Counted from the first letter of the stretch, positions 51,802 to 60,871 are shown. The stretch: DNA of 64,000 nt from Paenibacillus rhizosphaerae (GCF_014192015.1 NZ_JACHXJ010000003.1:981200-1045199), one strand, 5' to 3'. Notes: a model not told the origin generated them from the letters alone. Made by a program: numbers and translations.

Positions 51802-52773
51802 ATGAAGCAAATTGTTTGTCTGCATTCCCTGACTCCGGAGCAGGCCGGCTTGATTGAACAAGCTGCTCCCGGTTATAAGCTCACCGTCGTCAAAAGCACC
51901 GAAGCGGATCCCGCGCTCGTGAGCGAAGCGGAAATTATGGTCGGCTGGTCCAGACAGATCGCCGATCAGGTGCTGAATCAAGACAGCCGGCTGAAATGGC
52001 TGCAAACCTGGTCTGCTGGCGTGGACACGCTACCGCTGGACAAGCTCGAACAGAAGGGCGTGCTCCTGACGAATTCCAGCGGCGTTCATGCGATTCCGAT
52101 CTCGGAGACGATCCTCGGCATGATGCTCTCGTTCTCGCGCCAGCTGCACGTCTCGGTCCGCAATCAGCTCAAGCACCGCTGGGAGACGAATCTGGCCGCG
52201 CCGGGGCTGAGCACCTTGTCCGAGCTGCACGGCCGAACTGCCGTTATCGTCGGCGTCGGTGAAATCGGCAGCGAGACGGCACGCCTGGCCAAAGCGTTCG
52301 GTATGCGCACCGTCGGCGTCCGCCGGTCCGGCAGGGCCGATCCTCACGTGGACGAGATGTTCACCATGGACGGACTCCACAAGGCGCTGGGCCAAGGCGA
52401 TTACATCATCAGCGTGCTGCCGCTTACCGATGAGACGCATCACCTGCTGAATGCCGATGCCTGGGCGGCGGCCAAGCCTGGCGCCTGCTTCATCAATGCG
52501 GGCCGCGGGCCGACGGTCGATACGGCATCCCTGCTGGATGCGCTCCGCAGCGGGCAGATCAGCTGCGCCGGGCTCGACGTGTTTGAGAAGGAGCCGCTTC
52601 CTGAGGATCATCCGCTGTGGGATATGGAGCAGGTTATCATTACGCCGCATGTTTCCGGAAGCACCGACCGGTATACCGAACGGGTCATCGATATTTTTGT
52701 CGAAAACCTGAAGGCCTACGTACAGGGAAAAGAGCTTCCGCGTAATCTCGTCAATTACGAGCGTGCTTATTAA
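51802..52773 (+). CDS. D-2-hydroxyacid dehydrogenase
   Basis: A 323-residue NAD(P)-dependent dehydrogenase of the phosphoglycerate dehydrogenase superfamily. The catalytic half opens with QIVCLHSLTPEQAGLIEQAA; the Rossmann motif is TAVIVGVGEIGSETARLAKA; the substrate/NAD Arg is in CFINAGRGPTVDTASLLDAL; the Glu and His of the catalytic set are in LDVFEKEPLPEDHPLWDM and VIITPHVSGS. The GHGIGH-type loop is GVGEIGS. It reduces 2-keto acids; exact substrate unknown. GGAGGAGG lies upstream and a strong terminator follows. Confidence 0.92.
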   Translation: MKQIVCLHSLTPEQAGLIEQAAPGYKLTVVKSTEADPALVSEAEIMVGWSRQIADQVLNQDSRLKWLQTWSAGVDTLPLDKLEQKGVLLTNSSGVHAIPISETILGMMLSFSRQLHVSVRNQLKHRWETNLAAPGLSTLSELHGRTAVIVGVGEIGSETARLAKAFGMRTVGVRRSGRADPHVDEMFTMDGLHKALGQGDYIISVLPLTDETHHLLNADAWAAAKPGACFINAGRGPTVDTASLLDALRSGQISCAGLDVFEKEPLPEDHPLWDMEQVIITPHVSGSTDRYTERVIDIFVENLKAYVQGKELPRNLVNYERAY

Positions 52774-52867
52774 TACGGACATCTCTCTGCAGCAGTTCCC
52801 CACAGAGTGGAATTTTGCCTCCGGTGTTATCGGGATACTTTGCGTGCATTCCGATATCTTCGGAGAA

Positions 52868-52926
52868 TAAAAAAGGCAGTCCCGCGTACCGGTCATTTCA
52901 GACCGGGTCGTGAGGCAGCCTTTTTT
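52868..52926. terminator. Strong bidirectional terminator
   Basis: AAAAAAGGCAGTCCCGCG at 52868 folds with the complementary segment ending GGCAGCC-TTTTTT at 52926, with an inner ACCGGTC/GACCGGGT helix. It separates the dehydrogenase from the convergent methyltransferase gene. The remaining bases to 53081 show nothing recognisable. Confidence 0.85.
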
Positions 52927-53081
52927 GCATGGGGTGATCGTGATGAACACCTGGATGATTAACTTCAACTCATAGTAATCTTTTTCTAATTTGTTAAGAA
53001 ACTTCTACTTCATATGATGAGAATCTTTCTTCTATTATATAGTAGAAAGTATTTACATGCCGGATTGCTTACCCGCCGCTG

Positions 53082-54032
53082 TCACCCGCAGAGCCAAACG
53101 TTCCGGACAAAGCTGCCCTTCCACACCCGGGCGCTGTCCAGAATGGTAAAGCCCGCCTGGAGGATAGACTCAGCCGCTCCCTCTGTCGATACAATGACAG
53201 CCCGCTTCGCCATACGGCGCAAACTCTGCAGCATGACTAGGCGCTGCTCCGTGCTGAGCACCGAGCACAGGTTGTACGGCATGTCCAGGACGGCCGCATC
53301 GAAGCGTTCCGTCACCTGCGTCATGTCCCCGAGGGTTACCACCTCGGGATAGCCGAAGTGCTTCAGGTTGGCCCGGGCCCCCCGGATGGCCAGCGGATTG
53401 ATGTCCCAGCCCCGGATGTCGATGCCCATCGACAGGGCTTCGATCAGCACGTTCCCCATGCCGCAGCAGGGATCGGCTGCCTGGATGCCAGCAGACTCCG
53501 GCACAAGGATGTTCACTAGCGAGCGGGCGGTCGTGACGCTGAGCCCGGTCGAATAATTGTGCGGCTTGTCCTTGCGCAGCCTCCATGTGCGTTCGGGATA
53601 CCGGCACAATCCGAGCATCCACTGTCCCTCGGCGGATAGTAGGCCGAACTGCATATCCGGATGCTTCATCTCCGCCTTTCCCCGTATTCTGCTGCCGACG
53701 CGGCGCTCAAGCATCCGCTGATCCTCGTACGAACAGGGATCGCCGGATTTTACGTAAGTCACTTTGAACGTGCCGTCCCCAAGCTCTAACCCCGAGGCCT
53801 GCCGGGCAATCTCATCTACCGAGTCACCCTTTATCAGCACGTCCAGACGCATCGACACATACGGACTGCGGTCCGGGTCAAGCAACCGGGAGCTGCGCAG
53901 CATGGGACCTCTCCCTTTTAAAGGTTTCGCCTGCCCGAGCAGAGCATCCAGCTCCATCCGGCACAGCTCCGTTTCCGACTCATGGCTGGCGTACGTATAA
54001 ATAAACTCCGATGGTTCGGATGTAAATTCCAT
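53082..54032 (-). CDS. TRM11-like SAM-dependent methyltransferase
   Basis: A 316-residue predicted RNA methyltransferase. Following an N-terminal THUMP-like region (about 1-150), a Rossmann methyltransferase domain shows AADPCCGMGNVLIEALSMGI (SAM-binding), IRGWDINPLAIRGARANLKH and the amino-methyltransferase motif DMPYN in AAVLDMPYNLCSVLS. DPxxGxG and D/N-P-P-Y type motifs place it with the Trm11/TrmG10 and YtxM-like group that methylates tRNA guanosine N2. The second Pro-position is Met (DMPY), a variant seen in some of these proteins. GGAGG lies before the ATG. Confidence 0.85.
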   Translation of the reverse strand: MEFTSEPSEFIYTYASHESETELCRMELDALLGQAKPLKGRGPMLRSSRLLDPDRSPYVSMRLDVLIKGDSVDEIARQASGLELGDGTFKVTYVKSGDPCSYEDQRMLERRVGSRIRGKAEMKHPDMQFGLLSAEGQWMLGLCRYPERTWRLRKDKPHNYSTGLSVTTARSLVNILVPESAGIQAADPCCGMGNVLIEALSMGIDIRGWDINPLAIRGARANLKHFGYPEVVTLGDMTQVTERFDAAVLDMPYNLCSVLSTEQRLVMLQSLRRMAKRAVIVSTEGAAESILQAGFTILDSARVWKGSFVRNVWLCG

Positions 54033-54173
54033 AGTTCCTCCGTTCGTTCTTCCTATCTTTGGGCTCCATTGCAGTCTAACCGTCCAGCACCGTCCTTACT
54101 CCACATTTCCAAATTCCAATTTCCAATCCAGAACCGGATCTGCAGAATGGCAGGCGAACCGTCTGGCTCCCTT

Positions 54174-55112
54174 TTATAAGCACACCGACGCCAGCAGCCG
54201 GTAAGATTCCAGCCGCTCGGCATAACTCATCACCGGCGTGGTGACCAGGAACTCGTCGCACCCGAAGGAATCCGCAAGCTCCAGCAGCTTCGACTTCACC
54301 TGCTTGGGCGACCCGGTGATCAGCCGGGTCGCCGGCGGCTGCGGCTCGCCGGCCTCGGCGCCCGGCCGCTCAACTTCCGGCAGGGCCGACCGGCGGGACA
54401 GCGCCAGCGCCTCCTGCTCGGTCGCGGCGCAAATAACGCCGATGGCCGCGATGCTTCTCGGCCGCTCCAGCAGCGCGGACGGCTTGAATCCCTCCCGGTA
54501 GGCCGCCAGCACCTCGGCGCCGTCGCGGTCGCTCATGAACTGGCCGAACACGTAGCCCGTCCCGTTCTCGGCCGCGAAGCCGGCGCTCTTGTTGTTCGTC
54601 CCGAGCATCCACAGCTCCGGCTGGATCCGCGGAACGGGCTTGGCCGCGACCGGGACCTCCTCGTATGCATAGCGGTCCTCCAGCAGCTCGATCAGCGCGC
54701 GGACGCGGGCCGGCATTTCGGCCACATGCTGCAAATAATTACCGCTCAGCGCCATCGAGGCATGCGCCGAGCCGCCGGGCGCCCGGCCGATGCCGAGATC
54801 GACGCGGCCAGGGTAGAGCGCAGCCAGCATGCGGAAGTTCTCCGCGACCTTCAGCGGGCTGTAATGCGGCAGCAGGACTGCCCCCGAACCGATGCGGATC
54901 CGCTCGGTCCGGGCTCCGATATGCGCCAGCAGCACTTCCGGCGCGGCGCAGGACAAGTTCACCAGATCGTGATGCTCCGCCGCCCAATACCTGGTGTAAC
55001 CCCATTGTTCTGCATGGCGGGCCAGGTTGGCCGCTTCCTGCAGTGCTTCCTCAAAGGACGCCTCTCCTATTTTTGGTACAAGATCCAGCACGCTAAGTTT
55101 AAGAGCGCCCAT
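54174..55112 (-). CDS. LLM class oxidoreductase, MsnO8 type (second MsnO8-like gene)
   Basis: A 312-residue luciferase-family protein similar in layout to the product of 21999: LKLSVLDLVPKIGEASFEEA, YTRYWAAEHHDLVNLSCAAP, RIRIGSGAVLLPHYSPLKVA and ALYPGRVDLGIGRAPGGSAH. It sits outside the sulfur island, 28 bases after the dGTPase gene and probably co-transcribed with it. Substrate and physiological electron donor are unknown. Among five LLM genes in the window this is the only one without a transporter or hydrolase neighbour. Confidence 0.88.
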   Translation of the reverse strand: MGALKLSVLDLVPKIGEASFEEALQEAANLARHAEQWGYTRYWAAEHHDLVNLSCAAPEVLLAHIGARTERIRIGSGAVLLPHYSPLKVAENFRMLAALYPGRVDLGIGRAPGGSAHASMALSGNYLQHVAEMPARVRALIELLEDRYAYEEVPVAAKPVPRIQPELWMLGTNNKSAGFAAENGTGYVFGQFMSDRDGAEVLAAYREGFKPSALLERPRSIAAIGVICAATEQEALALSRRSALPEVERPGAEAGEPQPPATRLITGSPKQVKSKLLELADSFGCDEFLVTTPVMSYAERLESYRLLASVCL

Positions 55113-55140
55113 CCGGTCTTTCCTTCCCTTCTATGGCTGC

Positions 55141-56550
55141 CTAATCCAGGTCGTAAATGGAACCTACCTTCAATCCGTACAGCTCATTGTAAATTTTTTC
55201 AGCAAACGCATCCGTCATGCCCGCAATATAGTCGATCACCATGTGCTCCCACGTCCAGATCGGATTCGGCCCGGCCTGATCCTTCTCGAACCGCTGCAGC
55301 CAGTCGGAGGGGATAATCGATTTGGATGCGACCGGATCGAGAAAAGCGTCCCACAGCCGCTTGATCATCCATTCGCTGCGCTTCTGCAGCCGCTGCACCC
55401 GCAGGTCGCGGATCATCGTGACCCAGGCGAAGCTTTTCAGCACGCTGACGGTGCGGAGCATATCCTGATCCTCCTGGCCTTCCTTGACGAAGGTTACCTT
55501 CTTCCAGTCCCCGTCGTCAATGACGCCGAGGCTGCTGACGAACAGGCTTACCCAGTAAGCCTTGACCTCGCGGCGGGTACGGGAATAGTCAAACTCGCAG
55601 TATGGAAGCTTCTCATTCCACACTTTTAAAAAGGACGTCAGCACTTCCTCCACCTTGTAGCGGATATGCTCTTCCGGACAGTTATCCCAAAACGCGTCCT
55701 CCAGCGTCATGATTTTCTCAACGATCAGGCGCAAAATATGCGGATCCTTCAGAAAATGCTCGTGCACTTCGATTTTCCCGGCTTTGATGCCGTCTTCGAG
55801 GTCATGAGCCGAATAGGCGATATCGTCGCATAAGTCCATCAGCTGCGCTTCGAGTGTCTTTTTGCCGGCGGGAATGCCCCAGTCCTGGCGGATTTGCGAG
55901 ATATAGCTCCATTCGTGCTGGTACAGCCCCTTTTTGAGCAGGGTGCCTGGATACGGATATTTGTTGATGCCAAGCAGAATCGCGTCGGACAAGTTCAGGC
56001 CGTCCACATTTTCCCGTTTCTCCAAAAACATGATCAGCCGAAAGTTATGCGCATTGCCTTCGAAATGCTCGTATTTCTTCCGCAGCCTTGCGCGGACGTC
56101 GCTCACCTCATCTGGGGACAGATGCAGCCCCTTCACAGCTTCTTTGGTCCGGTCCCGGATCAGCTGATCCAGAATACCGTCCAGCACCTCTTCCCCTTTA
56201 TGTCCAAAAGGAGGATGGCCGAAGTCATGCGCGATCGCCGCGCACTCCACCACCTCCGGATCAATCACGAGCCCCGGATTGTCCGCCTGCTCGTCGCTGA
56301 CCTCGGGATGCGCCCGCAGCAGGCTGCGTGCCGCTTCCCGTGCGATTTGCGCCACCTCAAGGGAGTGGGTCAGCCGCGTTCGGTAATAGTCCCCTGTTCC
56401 CGCGCCGAACACCTGGGATTTGCCCTGCAGCCTCCGAAACGTCGGCGAATGGATCAGCCGCGAATAATCCCGCTCGTATGGCGCGCGGGACGCGTCGGAT
56501 TTCACTTGTTCGGGGTACTGCCGATGCTCTCTTTTTTCTTTAATGTTCAT
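55141..56550 (-). CDS. Deoxyguanosinetriphosphate triphosphohydrolase-like protein (dGTPase)
   Basis: A 469-residue HD-domain nucleotidase that hydrolyses dNTPs to deoxynucleosides and triphosphate. The metal-binding histidines and Asp are in RTRLTHSLEVAQIAREAARS and IAHDFGHPPFGHKGEEVLDG; the downstream Asp is in MDLCDDIAYSAHDLEDGIKA. The N-terminal YERDYSRLIHSPTFRRLQGK, SQVFGAG is typical of dGTPase. The ATG at 56550 has GGAG 9 bases upstream; six extra in-frame residues from an earlier start are unlikely. Confidence 0.93.
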   Translation of the reverse strand: MNIKEKREHRQYPEQVKSDASRAPYERDYSRLIHSPTFRRLQGKSQVFGAGTGDYYRTRLTHSLEVAQIAREAARSLLRAHPEVSDEQADNPGLVIDPEVVECAAIAHDFGHPPFGHKGEEVLDGILDQLIRDRTKEAVKGLHLSPDEVSDVRARLRKKYEHFEGNAHNFRLIMFLEKRENVDGLNLSDAILLGINKYPYPGTLLKKGLYQHEWSYISQIRQDWGIPAGKKTLEAQLMDLCDDIAYSAHDLEDGIKAGKIEVHEHFLKDPHILRLIVEKIMTLEDAFWDNCPEEHIRYKVEEVLTSFLKVWNEKLPYCEFDYSRTRREVKAYWVSLFVSSLGVIDDGDWKKVTFVKEGQEDQDMLRTVSVLKSFAWVTMIRDLRVQRLQKRSEWMIKRLWDAFLDPVASKSIIPSDWLQRFEKDQAGPNPIWTWEHMVIDYIAGMTDAFAEKIYNELYGLKVGSIYDLD

Positions 56551-56793
56551 GTACAGCACTCCTCTCACGACAGTATGGTTTTTTTATTATAAGCGATTTT
56601 GCCGTAGGTGTACTAACATGGGACACGAGAGAGTGCCTTTTTTCCATAAAAATGCAAAGTTTATCGCAAATATCCGAACAATTGGTGTCAACATCACTGA
56701 CAGCGGATGGACAGAAAGGCATCGTTTCGTTCTGATTCCCTATCTCTGCCGAGGTTGGGAAGCCTCCGGCCTTGATGAAGTCCCGCCCCACGC
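56551..56793. promoter_or_regulatory. Intergenic region with dGTPase promoter candidate
   Basis: On the minus strand a TATAAT (56586-56591) lies about 36 bases before the dGTPase ATG; the upstream AGTACA at 17 bases is a poor -35. No gene is convincing here: a 96-codon plus-strand reading lacks a ribosome site and runs into the glpD terminator. Confidence 0.4.
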
Positions 56794-56832
56794 AAAAAAG
56801 GAACCCTTCATCGTTCAGATGAAAGGTTCCTG
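56794..56832 (-). terminator. Terminator of the glpK-glpD operon
   Basis: On the minus strand AGGAACCTTTCATC pairs with GATGAAGGGTTCCT and is followed by a run of T (56794-56799), 42 bases past the glpD stop. Confidence 0.87.
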
Positions 56833-56873
56833 AAGGATTATGAACATGGCAGCATTCCATCCGCTGCATCCGC

Positions 56874-58538
56874 TCAATCGGCTTCCGCCGGCTCCACAGC
56901 CTCCAGCAGTGCGCGGTCTAGATCGGCCGCGTATGCTTCCTTCGCCGCCGGGCTCCAGTTCAGCACGCCGCCCATATATTCGATGACCGGTGCTTTCCAG
57001 GTGCGCACGAGCTGAATATCGAACAGCGTCGCGCCGAGCCGGCGGGTAAAAAAGTCCCCCGGCGTCGCCGCCATCTCCGCTTCCAGCGCATAGGCCAGCT
57101 GGCCGAACAGCATCAGCGGCAGCCCGTACGCTTCCGCCTCCGCCCGCTGGCTCTCGATCAGCCGGAAGACGCCGGATGCATTCGTGCCGTATTTGCCGGC
57201 GATCGCGAGCGCTTCATCCGGGGCCAGCCCCGCCTCGATCCCGGTCTGGGCGGTCTTCCGCACGAAAGTCTCATACTGCGCTGAGCCGCCGAAGTCCCCG
57301 CCCGAAATCGGCAGATGCTTCGTCTGGCATGCTTTAAACGGACGCCCTGTCTCTTGAGTCAGCTCCCGGGACAGCACGTCCACAATCGTCTCGGCCATCT
57401 TCCGGTAGCCCGTCAGCTTGCCTCCGGCGATCGTCAGCAGCCCCGAGCCGGACTCCCAGATCTCGTCCTTGCGGGAAATTTCCGACGGATCCTTTCCCTG
57501 TTCAAGAATGAGCGGCCGGACCCCGGCCCAGCTGGACTCCACATCCTCCGCTGTAATTTGCAGCTCAGGAAACATATAATTGATCGCGTTAATAATATAA
57601 TCCCGGTCCTGATACGTCATCCGGGGATGCGCCGTATCCCGGTCGAAGAAAGTGTCTGTTGTCCCCACATACGCCTTGCCGTCGCGGGGAATGGCGAACA
57701 CCATTCTTTTATCCGGTGTGTCGAAGTACACCGCCTGCTCCAGCGGAAACCGGGATTGATCGATGACCAGATGGACGCCTTTGGTGAGGCGCAGCGTTTT
57801 GCCCTCCTTCGACGCGTCCTTCTCGCGGATGCGGTCGACCCACGGCCCGGCGGCGTTAATGACCTTGGCGGCGTGGACTTCGTAGGTGTCCCCGGTCAGC
57901 TGGTCGTGAACCACGGCGCCGGACACGTTATTTCGAGCGTCGTACAGCAGCTCCTCCACCTTGCTGTAATTGAGCGCGGAAGCCCCGTGTGCCACGGCCG
58001 CTTTCATCACTTCGATCGTCAGGCGGGCGTCGTCGGTGCGGTATTCCACGTAATACCCGCCGCCCTTCAGCCCCTCTTTCTTGATGAGCGGCTCCTTCGC
58101 CAGCGTCTGCTGCGGGGAGAGCATCATGCGGCGCTCGGCTTTTTTCACGCCGGCCAAATAGTCGTACACCCGCAGTCCGAAGGACGTGCTGAATTTGCCG
58201 AACGTGCCGCCCTTGTGGATCGGCAGGAGCATCCACTCCGGCGTAGTAACATGCGGACCGTTCTCGTACACGACCGCCCGCTCCTTGCCGACCTCGGCGA
58301 CCATTTTCACCTCAAACTGCTTCAGATAGCGGAGCCCGCCGTGCACCAGCTTCGTCGAGCGGCTGGACGTACCTGCGGCAAAGTCCTGCATTTCCAGCAG
58401 CGCCGTCTTCATCCCGCGGGTCGTGGCATCCAGCGCGATGCCTGCTCCCGTGATACCACCCCCGATGATCAGGACGTCAAACTTCTCCTGTTTCAATCTC
58501 TCCTTGATTTGTTCACGATTCGTATTGGACCATATCAT
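56874..58538 (-). CDS. glpD: Aerobic glycerol-3-phosphate dehydrogenase
   Basis: A 554-residue FAD enzyme at the inner face of the membrane that oxidises sn-glycerol 3-phosphate to dihydroxyacetone phosphate and feeds electrons to menaquinone. FAD-binding motif: FDVLIIGGGITGAGIALDAT (about 20-39). GlpD signatures follow: GTSSRSTKLVHGGLRYLKQF, VINAAGPWVDRIRE, KRMVFAIPRDGKAYVGTTDT and SWAGVRPLILEQG. The C-terminal domain ends in an acidic tail. It follows glpK by 56 bases with GGAGGGAG upstream of the ATG, so the pair is one operon (glpK-glpD order, no glpF here). Confidence 0.95.
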   Translation of the reverse strand: MIWSNTNREQIKERLKQEKFDVLIIGGGITGAGIALDATTRGMKTALLEMQDFAAGTSSRSTKLVHGGLRYLKQFEVKMVAEVGKERAVVYENGPHVTTPEWMLLPIHKGGTFGKFSTSFGLRVYDYLAGVKKAERRMMLSPQQTLAKEPLIKKEGLKGGGYYVEYRTDDARLTIEVMKAAVAHGASALNYSKVEELLYDARNNVSGAVVHDQLTGDTYEVHAAKVINAAGPWVDRIREKDASKEGKTLRLTKGVHLVIDQSRFPLEQAVYFDTPDKRMVFAIPRDGKAYVGTTDTFFDRDTAHPRMTYQDRDYIINAINYMFPELQITAEDVESSWAGVRPLILEQGKDPSEISRKDEIWESGSGLLTIAGGKLTGYRKMAETIVDVLSRELTQETGRPFKACQTKHLPISGGDFGGSAQYETFVRKTAQTGIEAGLAPDEALAIAGKYGTNASGVFRLIESQRAEAEAYGLPLMLFGQLAYALEAEMAATPGDFFTRRLGATLFDIQLVRTWKAPVIEYMGGVLNWSPAAKEAYAADLDRALLEAVEPAEAD

Positions 58539-58594
58539 CTGTGCTTATCTCCCTCCAGATCGAAAAAGAGACCCCCTAAGATAGGTTTCTGTGT

Positions 58595-60085
58595 TTATTT
58601 AAAAGCCATGGCTGCATGTACGGCTTTCTTCCAGCCTTCATACAACCCGGTTCGCTCCTTCTCTTCCATCACCGGCTGGAACTCGCGCTCGATCGCCCAC
58701 TGTCCGGAGATGTCTTCCTGGCTCTTCCAGTAGCCGACGGCGAGACCCGCCAAGTAAGCAGCGCCCAGCGCCGTCGTCTCGTTAATGACCGGCCGTTCGA
58801 CCGAGACGCCGAGCACGTCGCTCTGGAACTGCATCAGAAAATCGTTGTGCACGGCACCGCCGTCGACGCGCAGCGTGGTCAGCTTGATGCCCGAGTCGGC
58901 CTCCATCGCGGACAGCACATCCTTCGTCTGGTAGGCCAGCGATTCCAGCGTCGCCCGGATAAAATGCTCCTTGGACGTGCCGCGCGTCAGGCCGAACACC
59001 GCTCCGCGCACATCGCTGTCCCAATAAGGGGTGCCTAGACCGACGAAGGCCGGGACGACATACACGCCGTCCGTTGAAGCCACGCGTGAGGCATATGTCT
59101 CGCTCTCCTTGGATTCCTTCAGCATCCGCAGCCCGTCGCGCAGCCACTGGATGGCCGAGCCCGCCACGAAAATGCTGCCTTCCAGCGCATATTCCACTTT
59201 GCCGTTGATTCCCCAAGCGAGCGTCGTCAGCAGGCCGTGCTCCGAGCGGACCGCCGTTTCGCCGGTATTCATCAGCATAAAGCAGCCGGTGCCGTAAGTG
59301 TTCTTCGCCATGCCCTTGCTGTAGCACGCCTGCCCGAACAGGGCCGCCTGCTGGTCCCCCGCTACGCCGGCGATTGGCACCTCCGTGCCGAAGAAGTGAT
59401 ACGGTACCGTCAGGCCGTACACCTCCGAGGACGGACGCACCTGCGGCAGCATGGAGGCCGGAACCCCCAAAATCTCCAACAGCTCGTCGTCCCATTTTAA
59501 CTCGTAAATGTTATACATCAGCGTGCGCGATGCGTTTGAATAGTCGGTCACATGCGCGCGGCCGCCGGTAAATTTCCATATCAGCCACGTATCGATCGTG
59601 CCGAACAGCAGCTTGCCCTGCTCCGCCTTCTCCCGGGCGCCTTCAACTTCGTCCAGAATCCACTTGACCTTTGTACCGGAAAAGTACGGATCGATCAGAA
59701 GCCCTGTTTTGGCACGGATGGTGTCGTCGAGCCCTTGGGCCTTGAGTTCTTCGCAAATGCCGCTCGTCTGCCGTGACTGCCACACAATCGCGTGGTACAC
59801 GGGATCGCCCGTTTCCTTCTCCCACACCACCGCGGTCTCCCGCTGGTTCGTGATGCCGATCGCCGCGATCTGCTCGGGCTTTACGCCCGATTCCGACAGC
59901 ACCGATGCGATCACTGACAGGACCGATCCCCAAATCTCGTTAGCGTTATGCTCCACCCAGCCCGGATGGGGAAAATACTGCGTAATCTCGCGCTGGGCCG
60001 TATGTACGGCTTCTCCTTTTTCATTAAACAAGATGGCCCGGGAACTCGTCGTCCCCTGGTCCAGTGATAAAATGTATGTTTCCAT
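58595..60085 (-). CDS. glpK: Glycerol kinase
   Basis: A 496-residue FGGY-family kinase that phosphorylates glycerol to glycerol 3-phosphate. Motifs: TYILSLDQGTTSSRAILFNE, WVEHNANEIW, AIGITNQRETAVVWEKETGD, the FGGY signature region FIRATLESLAYQTKDVLSAM and the ATP-binding DGGAVHNDFLMQFQSDVLGV. In Bacillota a conserved His is the target of HPr phosphorylation; SEHGLLTTLAWGI contains the expected His. I use the ATG at 60085, 5 bases after GGGAGG; a 31-residue in-frame extension is not homologous to known kinases. Confidence 0.96.
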   Translation of the reverse strand: METYILSLDQGTTSSRAILFNEKGEAVHTAQREITQYFPHPGWVEHNANEIWGSVLSVIASVLSESGVKPEQIAAIGITNQRETAVVWEKETGDPVYHAIVWQSRQTSGICEELKAQGLDDTIRAKTGLLIDPYFSGTKVKWILDEVEGAREKAEQGKLLFGTIDTWLIWKFTGGRAHVTDYSNASRTLMYNIYELKWDDELLEILGVPASMLPQVRPSSEVYGLTVPYHFFGTEVPIAGVAGDQQAALFGQACYSKGMAKNTYGTGCFMLMNTGETAVRSEHGLLTTLAWGINGKVEYALEGSIFVAGSAIQWLRDGLRMLKESKESETYASRVASTDGVYVVPAFVGLGTPYWDSDVRGAVFGLTRGTSKEHFIRATLESLAYQTKDVLSAMEADSGIKLTTLRVDGGAVHNDFLMQFQSDVLGVSVERPVINETTALGAAYLAGLAVGYWKSQEDISGQWAIEREFQPVMEEKERTGLYEGWKKAVHAAMAFK

Positions 60086-60445
60086 AGAACCCTCCCTGCT
60101 TCCGTCAGCGAACGATGCGCTCGTTGTGGTTGTGCACATTCGGGATGTTGCTGGATGTATATCCGGTAAGGAAGACAAACCATGTCGCTTGGTGACGTTT
60201 ACATGGTTTTCCTTAGTGACATCATACTATATTTGGAGCGGGTTCGGGTTAACAAAATCGAAGATTGGCGAAGGAAATGGAGGGGAATGGATGAGGGGAC
60301 TCGAAGGGAGCAGAGGAACGGATTTGAAGGGAAAAGAGAAAGCGCTATGAGGAGGAAGGAAAAAGGGAACAAAACAGTAAAGGGCATGTTGGGAGTTTTT
60401 TAGATAACAAAAAAGGTGAATGTTAAGCGATTCAATAATATTATA
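60086..60445. other. Upstream region of glpK with a purine-rich tract
   Basis: No gene is convincing. From about 60255 to 60390 the plus strand is almost all purine (minus strand pyrimidine), which produces apparent open frames on the plus strand but no ribosome site. A weak minus-strand promoter, TTAACC-N17-TAGTAT, can be drawn at about 60226-60254, upstream of the hairpin at 60177. Confidence 0.4.
60177..60209 (-). promoter_or_regulatory. Leader hairpin of glpK (possible GlpP antitermination target)
   Basis: AAACCATGT (60177-60185) and ACATGGTTT (60201-60209) form a perfect 9-bp stem about 90 bases before the glpK ATG; on the transcript it is followed by the moderately U-rich GTCTTCCTT. 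B. subtilis glpFK and glpD leaders contain terminators controlled by GlpP, which suggests the same here, but no glpP is in the window. Confidence 0.45.
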
Positions 60446-60474
60446 TTGTAATGCGTATCGATACACTATATAAT
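60446..60474 (+). promoter_or_regulatory. Strong sigma-A promoter with palindrome in the spacer
   Basis: TTGTAA (60446-60451) and a perfect TATAAT (60469-60474) are 17 bases apart. The spacer contains the perfect palindrome GTATCGATAC (60455-60464), a natural operator position. It lies 31 bases before the gene at 60506, whose product is ribbon-helix-helix-like and may bind it. The second copy of the locus lacks this promoter. Confidence 0.75.
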
Positions 60475-60505
60475 AAACAACAAATATCCAAGGAGGGTCT
60501 TTTGC

Positions 60506-60871
60506 ATGAACTATTCGATTAACCTGTTCGGCTACCATGTGGACTGCAAGCTGAACGTCGAAGAAGACCGGCTGCAGCTGGACGTTGCCGAGGAGGACCA
60601 GAAGTCGCTGAAGCAGTATTTGATCCGGGTGTTGCCAAAATACGGCCGCGAAGCATCCCAGACTTCGACATTGGACGAGCTGGTGAAGCTCGCGATCGAT
60701 GCGGAAAAAACGATGGAAGGCCACATGTCCGAGCCGAAGCTCAAGCTGCCTTACGAATTCCAGCCGGAAATCAAAGAGAAGCTGATCGATGCGGCGGCGC
60801 TTCAGGACATGTCCGCAACCCAACTGCTGATCCGGATTATCGAGCGTAAATACCAGGAAGTAATGGGTTAA
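60506..60871 (+). CDS. Ribbon-helix-helix-like protein, full-length copy (A1)
   Basis: A 121-residue small protein of no named family. The N-terminal half (about 1-75, INLFGYHVDCKLNVEEDRLQ) is unique; the C-terminal 40 residues (LPYEFQPEIKEKLIDAAALQ, DMSATQLLIRIIERKYQEV) follow the strand-helix-helix pattern of Arc/MetJ-type repressors and resemble the product of the next gene. AAGGAGGG lies before the ATG, and a strong promoter lies upstream. It overlaps direct repeat 1. The role is unknown; autoregulation through the palindrome in its promoter is a reasonable guess. Confidence 0.75.
   Translation: MNYSINLFGYHVDCKLNVEEDRLQLDVAEEDQKSLKQYLIRVLPKYGREASQTSTLDELVKLAIDAEKTMEGHMSEPKLKLPYEFQPEIKEKLIDAAALQDMSATQLLIRIIERKYQEVMG

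Noticed and set aside
56543..56833. 96-codon plus-strand frame between dGTPase and glpD
   Set aside because: No ribosome site, starts inside the dGTPase translation-initiation region and ends inside the glpD terminator hairpin.
57315..58733. 472-codon plus-strand frame opposite glpD
   Set aside because: Pure shadow of glpD and the start of the glpK 3' end; composition is unlike a real protein.
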